Shown here piece by piece: positions 1 through 7,823 of a DNA stretch of 31,073 nt; the stretch's first letter is position 1; each line of letters starts with the position of its first letter. The notes below the pieces were generated by a model. The model was not told the origin of the DNA. It did not search any database and saw only the letters and a list, made by a program, of their open reading frames with translations. Position numbers and translations under genes: made by a program. Source of the DNA: Candidatus Aminicenantota bacterium (GTDB taxonomy: Bacteria; Acidobacteriota; Aminicenantia; UBA2199). The DNA lies in the NCBI GenBank assembly GCA_026393775.1, contig JAPKZM010000325.1, positions 1 through 31,073 on the forward strand, written 5' to 3'.

Positions 1-478
1 GCGCGTGGTAGTTGACCATCAGCGACTCGGCCACCCGCTTGCCCTCGTCATAGCAGGAACGGGGGCCGATGGGGTTGACCCGCCCCCAGTAGGATTCTTT
101 CTGGGGATGCTCCTCGGGATCGCCGTAAACCTCCGAAGTGGAAGCCTGCAGGATGCGGGCCTTGACCCGCTTGGCCAGGCCCAGCATGTTGATGGTGCCC
201 AGCACCGAGGTTTTGATGGTTTTGACCGGGTTGAACTGGTAATGGATCGGCGAGGCCGGACAGGCAAAATTGTAGATGCGGTCGGTCTCGAGCAGGATGG
301 GGTGAATGATGTCGTGACGGATGATCTCAAAATTGGCATCGGCGCGCAGATGACGGATATTGTCCTTGCTGCCGGTGAAAAAATTGTCCAGGCCGATCAC
401 TTCGTGTCCGCCGGCCAGCAGCGCATCGCACAGGTGCGAACCGAGGAAACCTGCGGCTCCGGTCACCAGGTCAATCAT
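1..478 (-). CDS. UDP-glucuronate decarboxylase (UDP-xylose synthase), 3' end outside window
   Basis: Partial gene; about 159 N-terminal residues are visible and the frame runs off the left edge. It is a short-chain dehydrogenase/reductase-fold nucleotide-sugar enzyme. The start shows the NAD-binding motif TGAAGFLGSH, then STSEVYGDPEEHPQ (catalytic Ser/Thr region), then the YxxxK motif as CYDEGKR at the window edge. The combination STSEVYGDPEEHPQ, WGRVNPIGPR and YDEGKR is characteristic of the UXS family, which makes UDP-xylose from UDP-glucuronate for surface polysaccharide or LPS. An in-frame ATG lies at 484, but the ATG at 478 has AAGGGA six bases upstream and is preferred. It is transcribed divergently from feoA. 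A related UDP-sugar 4-epimerase is possible but less likely. Confidence 0.88.
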   Translation of the reverse strand, partial: MIDLVTGAAGFLGSHLCDALLAGGHEVIGLDNFFTGSKDNIRHLRADANFEIIRHDIIHPILLETDRIYNFACPASPIHYQFNPVKTIKTSVLGTINMLGLAKRVKARILQASTSEVYGDPEEHPQKESYWGRVNPIGPRSCYDEGKRVAESLMVNYHA

Positions 479-553
479 TTTCATTCCCTTGCCGTGAATT
501 TGGTAACGTTTTATTTTATCTTAAAAATCCCTGCCAGACAAGAGGCCGCGGCA

Positions 554-582
554 ATTATAACCGCATTGACGAAAATCGTAAA
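554..582 (-). promoter_or_regulatory. Predicted sigma70-type promoter for the UDP-glucuronate decarboxylase gene
   Basis: Read on the minus strand, TTTACG (582-577), a 17-base spacer and a perfect TATAAT (559-554) point toward the gene starting at 478, giving a leader of about 70 bases. A second weaker match, TTGTCT (541-536), 17 bases, TAAAAT (518-513), lies closer to the gene. The call rests on consensus matching only. Confidence 0.5.
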
Positions 583-594
583 AGAGAGTATCAT
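566..594 (+). promoter_or_regulatory. Predicted promoter of feoAB, likely leaderless
   Basis: TTGACG (566-571), a 17-base spacer and TATCAT (589-594) match the sigma70 consensus well. The expected transcription start is about 601, on top of the feoA ATG at 600, and no convincing Shine-Dalgarno precedes that ATG. No Fur-box palindrome was recognised. This promoter interdigitates with the divergent minus-strand promoter. Confidence 0.5.
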
Positions 595-599
595 ATAAA

Positions 600-845
600 A
601 TGAAAATCATCAGCCTGGATCAAGCCTCAGTAGGAACGCCGCATAAAATAATCGAAATCAACGCTGGTCTGGAGGCGCGGAAAAAGCTGCTGGCCATGGG
701 CATTCACGTGGGCGACTTCATCAGCAAGCTCAACCGGTCCAGCTGGAGTCCCGTCCTGATCAAGAACCTGACCACCCGTTCCAGCAAGATCGCCATCGGC
801 CAAGGACTGGCCCGCAAGATCATGGTCGGAGATGAACGACAGTAA
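600..845 (+). CDS. feoA: FeoA-domain ferrous iron transport protein
   Basis: 81 residues, the usual length of a stand-alone FeoA: a small cytoplasmic SH3-like beta-barrel that assists FeoB in Fe(II) uptake. The family pattern is visible: an early VGTPHKIIEI segment, the LEARKKLLAMGIHVGDFI motif (the FeoA 'R..L..mGi..G..i' hallmark) and a C-terminal GQGLARKIMV strand. The last 14 bases overlap the start of feoB, so the two are almost certainly co-translated. There is no separate feoC. The start at 600 sits directly downstream of a -10-like hexamer with no ribosome-binding site, suggesting leaderless translation. Confidence 0.88.
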   Translation: MKIISLDQASVGTPHKIIEINAGLEARKKLLAMGIHVGDFISKLNRSSWSPVLIKNLTTRSSKIAIGQGLARKIMVGDERQ

Positions 846-2754
846 GATTGTGCTGGTCGGGCAACCCAATGCCGGCAAGAGCACCCTGTTCAACGTCCTC
901 TCCGACATCAAGGCCGCGGTCAGCAATTTCGCCGGCACCAGCGTCCGGATCACGCAAAGCACAATCCAGCTAGAAGGGCGCATCTTCCAGCTGCTGGACC
1001 TCCCGGGCACCTATTCCCTGAACGCCTCCGATGATGCTGAGAAAATAACCCGTGACTATCTGCTGAATGAAAAAATCGATCTGATCATTAATGTGGTCGA
1101 TTCGACGCTGCTGGCCCGCAGCCTCGAATTGACCTGCGAACTGCTGGAGTTAGGGTTGCCACTGGCCATCGCCCTGAACATGCAAGATGAAGCCGAAAAG
1201 CGCGGCCTGAAAATCGACCATGAAAAACTGGAAAGATCGCTGGGGGTTCCGGTTGTTCCAACCGCAGCCCTGCACGGCAAGGGAGTATTACAACTGATGC
1301 ACCGCTGCGCGCAGAAGCTTGCCGCTCCATTGCTTCCCCTTGCCCATTTCCCCTATACGGCCCACATTGAAGCCCAGGTGCAGAGATTGGCTGAATCCAT
1401 GCCGGAGCCTTCAGGCAGCCAGAATGGCAGCCAGCGCTTCTACGCCATCAAGGCCATTGAAAACCCGGACATGGTCCCAGGGAACATGCGCCGGTCCATT
1501 AAAACCGAATTAGCAGCCGCCTGCTCCCAGATCAGGGATTTTCACCAGCTTGAATGTTTTGAAACGATCGCCTGTGAACGGCACCACCAAGCCATGAAAC
1601 TGAGTGAGGAGATCTCCGAATTCGTCCCGCGTAAAACAATTCACCTGCACGATCGCCTGGATCGTTTTTTCCTCCACCCTCTGCTCGGCCGCGTTTTCCT
1701 GATCGGATATTTCCTGGTGTTTTATGCAGCCATCTTTATCATCGGCAACATCATCAACCGTTGGCTTGATCCCGTTTTGAACAGAATCCCGCCCCTGCTT
1801 CTACCCTTGCAAAAAATATCCGGATTTTTTTGGGTCACGGCCGACGGCCTCTACCAGGGCCTGGCTGGTTCACTGGGAGTGGTTCTACCTTATTTCCTGC
1901 CGCTTATTTTCCTCAACGCCCTTTTCGAAGACTCTGGTTACCTGTCGCGCATCGCTTTCCTGCTCGACGGCCTATTACACCGCATCGGACTGCAAGGCAA
2001 GGCTGTGGCCGCCTTCATCCTCGGCTTCGGCTGCACAGCCCCAGCCATCTACGCGACCCGCATTCTGGAAAATAAGCGCGACAGGCTGTTGAGCGCCATG
2101 CTGCTGCCCTTCATCCCCTGCTCGGCGCGCAACGCCGTGATTTTCGCCATGACCGCGGCCCTGGCTGGACCGGTATGGGCCCTGGTCATCTATCTTTTTG
2201 TTCTGCTGGTGATCGCCGCCACCGGCAAGGTCATTTCGCTGTTCCTGGCCAAGCCCAGTGGCCTGATCATGGAGATCCCCGATCTTAAAGTCCCATCCCT
2301 GCGCAACGCTCTGGTCAATACCGGCCGCAAACTGAAGGAATTCTTCCTGACCGCAGTCCCGCTGCTGCTGCTGGGCAGCGTGGCCTTGTCCTGGCTGGGA
2401 CAACTGAATATCGGCGCCTGGATCGACAACATGTTTTCACCTTTGCTTTCTGGCGTCCTGGGTCTGCCGGCGAAGCTGGGAACGACTCTGGTTTTCGGTT
2501 TTTTCCGCAAAGAATTGATCGTCATCATGGCCAAGCAGGCCCTCGGGGCTTCATCCCTGGCCCTCCTGCCGCTGAGCCAAGGCCAAACCGTGGTATTTCT
2601 GGTATTCGTTACACTCTATTTTCCCTGCTTTACCACCTTTGTAGTCATGGGTAAGGAATTCAGCTGGAAAATTGCCGGGGCCTCGGCCCTACTGAGCGTC
2701 GCCGTGGCCACCTTGGCCGCCTACCTGTTCAAGATTCTGCTGGTCGTCTTGTAG
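832..2754 (+). CDS. feoB: Ferrous iron transport protein B
   Basis: 640 residues, somewhat shorter than the E. coli protein (about 770). The N-terminal cytosolic GTPase domain has G1 GQPNAGKST (residues 10-18), G3 DLPG, G4 NMQD and a G5-like PTAALHGKG. It is followed by a helical linker and a membrane domain of many hydrophobic segments from about residue 285. The two gate motifs are recognisable as GFGCTAPAI and PFIPCSARNAV, each keeping its cysteine although the flanking residues differ from the commoner GCNVPAI and SCSARLPV forms. It imports Fe(II) across the inner membrane and overlaps feoA by 14 bases. Its stop lies only 12 bases from the convergent gene at 2767. No terminator was recognised between them. 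Confidence 0.96.
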   Translation: MNDSKIVLVGQPNAGKSTLFNVLSDIKAAVSNFAGTSVRITQSTIQLEGRIFQLLDLPGTYSLNASDDAEKITRDYLLNEKIDLIINVVDSTLLARSLELTCELLELGLPLAIALNMQDEAEKRGLKIDHEKLERSLGVPVVPTAALHGKGVLQLMHRCAQKLAAPLLPLAHFPYTAHIEAQVQRLAESMPEPSGSQNGSQRFYAIKAIENPDMVPGNMRRSIKTELAAACSQIRDFHQLECFETIACERHHQAMKLSEEISEFVPRKTIHLHDRLDRFFLHPLLGRVFLIGYFLVFYAAIFIIGNIINRWLDPVLNRIPPLLLPLQKISGFFWVTADGLYQGLAGSLGVVLPYFLPLIFLNALFEDSGYLSRIAFLLDGLLHRIGLQGKAVAAFILGFGCTAPAIYATRILENKRDRLLSAMLLPFIPCSARNAVIFAMTAALAGPVWALVIYLFVLLVIAATGKVISLFLAKPSGLIMEIPDLKVPSLRNALVNTGRKLKEFFLTAVPLLLLGSVALSWLGQLNIGAWIDNMFSPLLSGVLGLPAKLGTTLVFGFFRKELIVIMAKQALGASSLALLPLSQGQTVVFLVFVTLYFPCFTTFVVMGKEFSWKIAGASALLSVAVATLAAYLFKILLVVL

Positions 2755-2766
2755 AAGTTTTGGAAA

Positions 2767-3264
2767 TTACAGCCTGAAGGTGGCCCCGAAAGTCGCGCCG
2801 AAGGAGGAGCCGCTGCCGATGTAAGCCAGGATCTTGGCGTAGAGCGCGAGCTTGGGCTTGATGAAATAGCGGCCGCCGGCAAAAGGCTTGAAGCCGAACG
2901 CCGTTCCGCCGCTGCCGCGCACCTGGAAGGCCAACGCCGGCCCGGCCCCGGCGAAGACGTCGAGGTTCTTCTCCTTCAGGGCAAAATGGTAAGCCACGTC
3001 AGGCGAGGCGATCATGACGGTGGGGCTGTTCAGCGTCCCTACCAGGTCGCCGCCCACGCTGATGTTGGGGGTGAGGAAATATTCAAAATTGCCCCCCAGG
3101 CAAACCGTCTTGTAAAAGACGGCAAACTCCCCCGTGAACAGCATGTCACCCTTGTGGAACAACGCGGCGCTGCGCCGGAGCGGTTTGCGGCTATACGCGG
3201 CGAAGGCGGTGGAAACCATTATCATGGACAGCATGATCACCATCACGATTTTTTTTAATTTCAT
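2767..3264 (-). CDS. Small outer-membrane beta-barrel-like protein (paralogue 1)
   Basis: 165 residues from the preferred ATG at 3264, which has AGGAGG just upstream; a longer in-frame start at 3291 would destroy a clean signal peptide. The N-terminus MKLKKIVMVIMLSMIMVSTAFA looks like a Sec signal peptide with cleavage after AFA. The remainder is alternating amphipathic beta strands rich in Gly and aromatics (GGNFEYF, SVGGDLVG, VFAGAGPALAFQV, GGRYFIKPKLAL) ending in the strand GATFGATFRL, consistent with an 8-strand barrel. It is clearly related to the protein at 4917-5420 (shared NxxYFxTxNIxxGG, AYHF and GRYFxxPK elements). Function unknown; OmpW/OmpX-like by appearance only. Confidence 0.75.
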   Translation of the reverse strand: MKLKKIVMVIMLSMIMVSTAFAAYSRKPLRRSAALFHKGDMLFTGEFAVFYKTVCLGGNFEYFLTPNISVGGDLVGTLNSPTVMIASPDVAYHFALKEKNLDVFAGAGPALAFQVRGSGGTAFGFKPFAGGRYFIKPKLALYAKILAYIGSGSSFGATFGATFRL

Positions 3265-3314
3265 GGGCCCTCCTTGTGCCTTACTTACCATATTGAAATT
3301 TATTCTTCAAGCGG

Positions 3315-3344
3315 TTGACTTTTTTTTCTTTAATCAGTTACAAT
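3315..3344 (+). promoter_or_regulatory. Predicted leaderless promoter of the LysE-family gene
   Basis: TTGACT (3315-3320), an 18-base T-rich spacer and TACAAT (3339-3344) give a predicted transcription start at about 3351, which is the A of the ATG itself. The bases between (TAAAAA) contain no Shine-Dalgarno. Confidence 0.5.
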
Positions 3345-3350
3345 TAAAAA

Positions 3351-4034
3351 ATGTTGGGCTCAATATTCTTTTATGTGGGCTGTTTCTTCACGAGCTTTTT
3401 CCTGTGCATTCCGATCGGGCCGGTGAACCTGGAGGTTTTTCAAAACGCCATAAAAAAACAGCACGCCCATGCGTTGAGTATCGCCTTCGGGGCGGCACTG
3501 GGAGACGCCATTTGGGCCACGGCCGCCTTTTTCGGGATTTCCCCTTTCCTGAAGAACGGCTATAATGTCCTGATTGAAGGCATTTTTTTACTGATCACTT
3601 CGGTCATCACCTTCTTTCTCGGCCTGTTTTCGCTCAAGGACGCCCGCTTGTTCGAAAAAATAGAAAAAAGAGAAGAAGCCCGAGTCGAAAAAATCAAGAG
3701 AAAACGCTGGGCGTTCGTCAAGGGGCTGGCCATGGTCATGATCAATCCCCTGGGCATCGCTTCCTGGATGATCGCCCTATCCTTCATGAAAAAGCTCAAG
3801 ATCTACATCCCCCTCACCCTGACCTATGAGGTCATCTTCCTGATCACCGTCCTGGCCGGCGCCTTCTCCTACTTTACCCTCATCGTTTTTATTACCAACA
3901 AAATGAAATCCCTTTTCTCCCCGGAACGAACCGGAAAAATCATAAAGGTCCTGGGCTACGTCTTGATCATATTCAGCGTCTACTTCCTGTTTTTCGCCGT
4001 TAAAACCCTGTTTTTCTACCAGCGTCTCCATTAG
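3351..4034 (+). CDS. LysE/RhtB-family translocator
   Basis: 227 residues with about six hydrophobic segments and a charged cytoplasmic loop (about residues 103-122, KIEKREEARVEKIKRKR). The LysE signature is visible after the first helix as CIPIGPVNLEVFQNAIKK, followed by AFGAALGDAIWA and a membrane re-entry at MVMINPLGIASWM, typical of this amino-acid exporter family. The predicted role is export of an amino acid or similar small metabolite; the substrate cannot be read from sequence. It is followed 41 bases later by recO in the same direction. The start is supported by a promoter abutting the ATG. Confidence 0.8.
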   Translation: MLGSIFFYVGCFFTSFFLCIPIGPVNLEVFQNAIKKQHAHALSIAFGAALGDAIWATAAFFGISPFLKNGYNVLIEGIFLLITSVITFFLGLFSLKDARLFEKIEKREEARVEKIKRKRWAFVKGLAMVMINPLGIASWMIALSFMKKLKIYIPLTLTYEVIFLITVLAGAFSYFTLIVFITNKMKSLFSPERTGKIIKVLGYVLIIFSVYFLFFAVKTLFFYQRLH

Positions 4035-4075
4035 CGGCGCGATGGAAACCGCAAGAATTTCCCGTTTCGGCTAAA

Positions 4076-4816
4076 ATGCCCCAGGCACACGCCAGCGCCC
4101 TGGTTTTATCTACGGCACCGCTGAATGAGCAGGACAAGCTGGTTTGCCTGCTGACCTCAACGCACGGGCTGCTCAAGGCCGTGGCCCCCGGGGCAGCCAA
4201 AATGAAAAACCGCTTCGGGTCATTGCTCGAGCTGTTCACTTGCGGTGATTTTTATTTCTATTGGAATGAGGAAAAGGAACTTGCCACCCTATCCAAGGGG
4301 GAGATAAAAGAGAGCTTTTTTGACGTCATATCCGCCGCGGGCAATATTTTTTATTTTTACCTGATCGCCGAGATCGTCCTCAAGTTCATTCCCGAGAATC
4401 TGCACGACGAACGCCTGTACAAGCTGCTGCTGGCGATCCTGCGGAGCCGCCGTGGCAACCAATCGGCCATGGACTGGCTGCTCCTCTATTTCCTGGTCTG
4501 GTTCCTGCGCAGCGAAGGGCTACTTTTCAATCCCAAACAGTGCGCCAGCTGCTCCGCCGCCCTCCTGGACAGGGCTTGGGTGCGCCGCGATTACCGCGGC
4601 CTGCTCTGCGCCAGCTGCAAAACGGATGAACCCCTGACGCTCGGCCGCGAGGAACTGGCCTACATGAATTGGACCGCCCATCATCCCCCCGGAGAGTCCG
4701 GCGTTTGGGCCGGAAGGTTCCAGCCCGCGTCCATGATCCGCCTGCTGGTCGGCAAAATCGAATTCCACGGCGAATTCGCGCTGCAGTCGAGCCGCTATCT
4801 GCAGGAATTCCGCTGA
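4076..4816 (+). CDS. recO: DNA repair protein RecO
   Basis: 246 residues, matching E. coli RecO (242). The N-terminal OB-fold strand pattern (ALVLSTAPLNEQDKLVCLLTSTHGLLKAVAPGAAKMKNRF) matches the RecO start, with the conserved N-E-x-D turn. A helical core is followed by a zinc-binding motif CASC...LLCASC at about residues 157-182. RecO anneals ssDNA and loads RecA with RecR in recombinational repair. It probably shares a transcript with the upstream LysE-type gene. No recR or era gene is adjacent. No strong ribosome-binding site precedes the ATG at 4076. Confidence 0.9.
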   Translation: MPQAHASALVLSTAPLNEQDKLVCLLTSTHGLLKAVAPGAAKMKNRFGSLLELFTCGDFYFYWNEEKELATLSKGEIKESFFDVISAAGNIFYFYLIAEIVLKFIPENLHDERLYKLLLAILRSRRGNQSAMDWLLLYFLVWFLRSEGLLFNPKQCASCSAALLDRAWVRRDYRGLLCASCKTDEPLTLGREELAYMNWTAHHPPGESGVWAGRFQPASMIRLLVGKIEFHGEFALQSSRYLQEFR

Positions 4817-4864
4817 GTCAAGCCAATTTTTTTAAATTTTCCCCAAAAAACGCTCCCAAAAACA

Positions 4865-4894
4865 AAAAGGGGATCCTACTAAGAATCCCCTTTT
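4865..4894 (-). terminator. Intrinsic terminator between convergent recO and barrel-protein genes
   Basis: A perfect 10-bp stem, AAAAGGGGAT (4865-4874) with ATCCCCTTTT (4885-4894), around a 10-base loop. Read on the minus strand it is followed by a T-rich tract (TTTTTGTTTTT, ending near 4858), so it is strongest for the gene ending at 4917. In the plus direction, for recO, the only T tract is the TTTT inside the stem, so it is a weaker terminator there. Confidence 0.8.
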
Positions 4895-4916
4895 GCTTGG
4901 CTGTAAAAAGCTTAAA

Positions 4917-5420
4917 TCAAAGTATGAAAGTCACGCCCACCAGGGCACCGGCTGTGCCCCAGGTTCCAAAAGACATGTTGAAGCGCAGGTTGACGGCCAT
5001 TTTGGGCTGGAAAAAGTAACGGCCATTGAGCAGGACAAAAGGATATATGGCACTGGTACCACCACCGGTAGAAATAGCAAAGCCTATACCGCCGCCGGCG
5101 GAGAGGTCGAGTTTGGGAACATCGAGCATAGTGAAATGATAAGCTGCTTCGGCCGAAGGTATGATGAGACCCTCGCCGCTCCAGAACCAGGCCATCACCG
5201 TGCCGCCGATCCCGATGTTTTCCGTCATCGCATATTCAACATTGGCGCCAAAGGGAATTGCCCAAGAATTGAAACCGATCTGGGGTGTGACATACAATAC
5301 GCCCTTGTTGAAAGAGAGGTTGGAGCTCTGCTTGGTCGTTTTCTTGTAGTAAGCGGCGGAGAGCAATGACGCGCTTAACAGAATCACCAGTGTGATAAAG
5401 ATGATTTTTTTAATATTCAT
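4917..5420 (-). CDS. Small outer-membrane beta-barrel-like protein (paralogue 2)
   Basis: 167 residues from the ATG at 5420, chosen because AGGAGG ends four bases upstream and a signal peptide starts exactly there (MNIKKIIFITLVILLSASLL, cleavage probably after LSA). The mature part is a run of amphipathic strands (GVLYVTPQIGF, FGANVEYAMTENIGIGGTVMAW, EAAYHF, LDLSAGGGIGFAI, GRYFFQPKMAVNLRF) ending in GALVGVTFIL, as expected for an outer-membrane barrel. It shares the strand order and several motifs with the protein at 2767-3264. It is monocistronic: its own promoter lies at 5467-5439 and a terminator follows its stop. Function unknown. Confidence 0.75.
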   Translation of the reverse strand: MNIKKIIFITLVILLSASLLSAAYYKKTTKQSSNLSFNKGVLYVTPQIGFNSWAIPFGANVEYAMTENIGIGGTVMAWFWSGEGLIIPSAEAAYHFTMLDVPKLDLSAGGGIGFAISTGGGTSAIYPFVLLNGRYFFQPKMAVNLRFNMSFGTWGTAGALVGVTFIL

Positions 5421-5438
5421 TATTCCTCCTGTGAGCTG

Positions 5439-5467
5439 ATAATGGCACAGTAAAAACGAAAAGTCAA
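5439..5467 (-). promoter_or_regulatory. Predicted promoter of barrel-protein paralogue 2
   Basis: On the minus strand: TTGACT (5467-5462), a 17-base spacer, then CATTAT (5444-5439). The predicted start near 5432 leaves a leader of only about 12 bases that begins just before the AGGAGG ribosome-binding site at 5430-5425. Confidence 0.45.
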
Positions 5468-5495
5468 CCACAATAGTATTTTTTTAAATTTTCAA

Positions 5496-5512
5496 GCGCC
5501 GCGCCCCGGCGC
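5496..5512 (-). terminator. Putative terminator hairpin after the AI-2E/PerM-family gene
   Basis: On the minus strand, GCGCCG (5512-5507), loop GGGCG, CGGCGC (5501-5496) form a 6-bp GC-only stem immediately after the stop at 5518. It is followed by TTGAAAATTT rather than an unbroken U tract, so termination strength is uncertain. It would close the long minus-strand unit that begins at 13493. Confidence 0.5.
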
Positions 5513-5517
5513 AACCC

Positions 5518-6567
5518 TCATTCCGCGCTCATGGCCGCGGCCAGCGGTTTCAGGGTCGGGATGCTCTCGAAAATGATTTTCAGCGATGAGGTGAGCGGCA
5601 CGGCCAGGAACATACCAACCACGCCCCACAGCCAGCCCCAGAAGATCAGCGAGAGCAGGATGATGATCGGGGAAAGGTCCAGGCTCTTGCCCATGACCAG
5701 CGGCTCGAAGAAATTGCCCATCACGAAATTCATGACCATCAGCCCGGCCGTGATCACCACCAGGCGCAGGCAGAAGCCGTATTTGAGAAAAGTGAACATA
5801 ACCGGGAAGAAGGTCCCGATCAGCGACCCGACGGTCGGGATATAATTCAGGAAAAAGATCAGCAGGGAACAGAAAATGACGAAATCCACTCGGCCCACCA
5901 ACAGGATCAGGGCGGCCAGCGCCGCCGTGAGCAGGCTCATCAGGGTCTTGACGAACAGGTAGTGCTGGACGCGGGCGTTGATGGCGGTCTCGATGCGCTG
6001 CAATTCTTCTCCCCGCTCCCTGGACAGCGTCTTGATGACGCGGGTGACCATCGGGATTTTTTCGCCCAGCATGAACAGCAGCAGCAGGAGAACCAGCAGC
6101 AAGTTGCCGATGAAGCTGGTGAAACTGCCCATGGTCGACGAAACCATTGCCGTGATCTGTTCGGGATCGAATGTCTTTTCCCAATTGATGTTGGCGATGT
6201 ACTTTTTGACGTCGATGATCGGCAGCTTAAGGGAGTCCGACAGGCTTTTGGCCATCCGGGTGATCTTATCGCTGTAGGCCGGAAAATTGTCGATAAATGA
6301 CGAAACTCCGGTGAAGATCAGCAACCCAAGAAGGTAAAGACTGACGAAAATGACCAGCAGCAAGCCGATCATGATCAGAGTTTTGGGAATTTTCCAGGCG
6401 ACCATTTTACGCACCATGCCATTCAGCATGAAATAAAACAACAGGGCGATACAGAAAGGAATTAAGATTTGCCGCAGTTCCTTCAGTACGAAAATAAAAA
6501 AAATCGCGGCGAAAAACGCGCAGAAAACCTTCAGAAAAAAAAGTCCGCCCTGGTTTCTATCCGCCAT
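5518..6567 (-). CDS. AI-2E/PerM family (UPF0118) membrane transporter
   Basis: 349 residues from the ATG at 6567, which has GGAG upstream and overlaps the preceding gene by 11 bases; longer upstream starts would lie deep inside that gene. About eight hydrophobic segments in the family layout: two N-terminal pairs, a soluble region (about residues 85-150), a central LLLVLLLLLFML helix, then the conserved FLNYIPTVGSLIGTFFP segment and a C-terminal DLSPIIILLSL...GVVGMFLAVPL. These last two are the clearest PF01594 marks. Members export or exchange diverse small solutes, and the autoinducer-2 label is historical. It is the last gene of the fumarase/succinyl-CoA ligase unit. Confidence 0.88.
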   Translation of the reverse strand: MADRNQGGLFFLKVFCAFFAAIFFIFVLKELRQILIPFCIALLFYFMLNGMVRKMVAWKIPKTLIMIGLLLVIFVSLYLLGLLIFTGVSSFIDNFPAYSDKITRMAKSLSDSLKLPIIDVKKYIANINWEKTFDPEQITAMVSSTMGSFTSFIGNLLLVLLLLLFMLGEKIPMVTRVIKTLSRERGEELQRIETAINARVQHYLFVKTLMSLLTAALAALILLVGRVDFVIFCSLLIFFLNYIPTVGSLIGTFFPVMFTFLKYGFCLRLVVITAGLMVMNFVMGNFFEPLVMGKSLDLSPIIILLSLIFWGWLWGVVGMFLAVPLTSSLKIIFESIPTLKPLAAAMSAE

Positions 6568-6913
6568 AGTTCTCCATGCCATCAACCACGTCGACGATCT
6601 CCGTGCGCTTGAACAGGATGTAGTCGGTGGTGATTTCATATTTGTAAGAGAATTCGATCATGCTATTGCTCTTGAATTCCGTGTTGACCTCGATGGGCTC
6701 CAAGGACCTTTTTCTTAAAACCTGGTCGATGATTTCCCTGATCTTGGCGTCCGTGAGCTGGGGTCCGCGGAATACGCCCATTTCATCAAAAATTTCCTTT
6801 TTGATCTGCTTCTTTTCAATTCCGGTGCCAAAATACCTGACGGCCAGCACTGCGGCAAAAACCAGTATCAAAAAAAAGGCCAGGTTCCAAATGGTTATTT
6901 TCCCCTTTTGCAT
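6557..6913 (-). CDS. Hypothetical single-pass membrane protein
   Basis: 118 residues, family not recognised. One N-terminal hydrophobic helix (about residues 9-26, IWNLAFFLILVFAAVLAV) is followed by a soluble domain with charged helices (KKQIKKEIFDEMG, DAKIREIIDQVLRKR) and a beta-rich end (EFSYKYEITTDYILFKRTEIVDVVDG). The ATG at 6913 is preferred over a GTG at 6919 because AGGAGG lies nine bases before it but only three before the GTG. It follows sucD by 40 bases and overlaps the AI-2E/PerM-family gene by 11, so it may be an accessory of that transporter; this is inference from position only. Confidence 0.65.
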   Translation of the reverse strand: MQKGKITIWNLAFFLILVFAAVLAVRYFGTGIEKKQIKKEIFDEMGVFRGPQLTDAKIREIIDQVLRKRSLEPIEVNTEFKSNSMIEFSYKYEITTDYILFKRTEIVDVVDGMENYGG

Positions 6914-6953
6914 GTTCACTCCCCTCCTTGGTTTTATTGAAAATCGACCATGC

Positions 6954-7823
6954 TCAAGCCACTATTTTTTTGATCGTGGCACCGATCTCGGCCGGATTCT
7001 CCACGACGCGAACGCCGTTACGCTTCAGAATTTCCATTTTTTCAAGCGCCGTCCCCCTGCCCCCGGAAATGATCGCCCCGGCATGGCCCATGCGCCTTCC
7101 GGCCGGGGCGGTTTGGCCGGCGATGAAAGCGACCACGGGTTTCTTGAATTTTTTACCTATGTATTCGGCGGCCTGCTCTTCCAGCGAACCGCCGATTTCG
7201 CCGATCATGACCACCGCCTCGGTCTGCTCGTCCTTGCGGAACATTTCCAACACATCGACGAAGGTCGTTCCGATGAGCGGATCCCCGCCGATCCCGATGC
7301 CGGTGGACTGCCCGAGACCCTGGCTGGTGATCTGGTTCACGGCCAGGTAGGTCAGGGTGCCGGAGCGGGATATGATGCCGATTTTGCCCTGGCGATGGAT
7401 CCGTGACGGCATGATCCCGACCTTGCATTTTCCTGGAGAAATGATGCCCGGGCAATTCGGCCCGATCAGGCGCGAACGGGTGGTGCGGATGAAGTTCTTG
7501 ACCTTGACCATGTCCTGCACCGGAATGCCCTCGCTGATGCAGACGATCAGGCCGATGCCGGCCAGCGCCGCTTCGATGATGGCATCGGCGGCGAACTGGG
7601 CCGGGACGAAAATGATCGAAGCCTCCGCCCCCTCTTCCCTGACCGCCTCCTCCACCGTGTTGAAGACCGGTTTATCCAAGTGGATCTGCCCGCCCTTTCC
7701 CGGGGTGATGCCGCCCACGACCCGGGTGCCGTATTCGATCATCTGGCTGGCATGAAAAGTGCCTTCGCGGCCGGTGAATCCCTGGACGATCACCCGCGTT
7801 TTTTCATCGACTAGAATGGACAT
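6954..7823 (-). CDS. sucD: Succinyl-CoA ligase (ADP/GDP-forming) alpha subunit
   Basis: 289 residues, the same length as E. coli SucD. The N-terminal CoA-binding Rossmann domain begins VIVQGFTGREGTFHASQMIEYGT and VGGITPGKGG. The middle has IGPNCPGIISPGKCKVGIMP. The phosphorylated active-site histidine lies in GRRMGHAGAIISGG at about residue 245. It interconverts succinyl-CoA and succinate with substrate-level phosphorylation as a heteromer with SucC. Its first 13 bases overlap the 3' end of sucC, indicating coupled translation. It sits downstream of a fumarase subunit in the same unit, so the genes form a partial TCA segment. Confidence 0.96.
   Translation of the reverse strand: MSILVDEKTRVIVQGFTGREGTFHASQMIEYGTRVVGGITPGKGGQIHLDKPVFNTVEEAVREEGAEASIIFVPAQFAADAIIEAALAGIGLIVCISEGIPVQDMVKVKNFIRTTRSRLIGPNCPGIISPGKCKVGIMPSRIHRQGKIGIISRSGTLTYLAVNQITSQGLGQSTGIGIGGDPLIGTTFVDVLEMFRKDEQTEAVVMIGEIGGSLEEQAAEYIGKKFKKPVVAFIAGQTAPAGRRMGHAGAIISGGRGTALEKMEILKRNGVRVVENPAEIGATIKKIVA

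Noticed and set aside
5..598. Plus-strand 197-codon frame at the left edge
   Set aside because: Antisense to the UDP-glucuronate decarboxylase fragment, whose motifs are unmistakable, and it runs through the feoA promoter.
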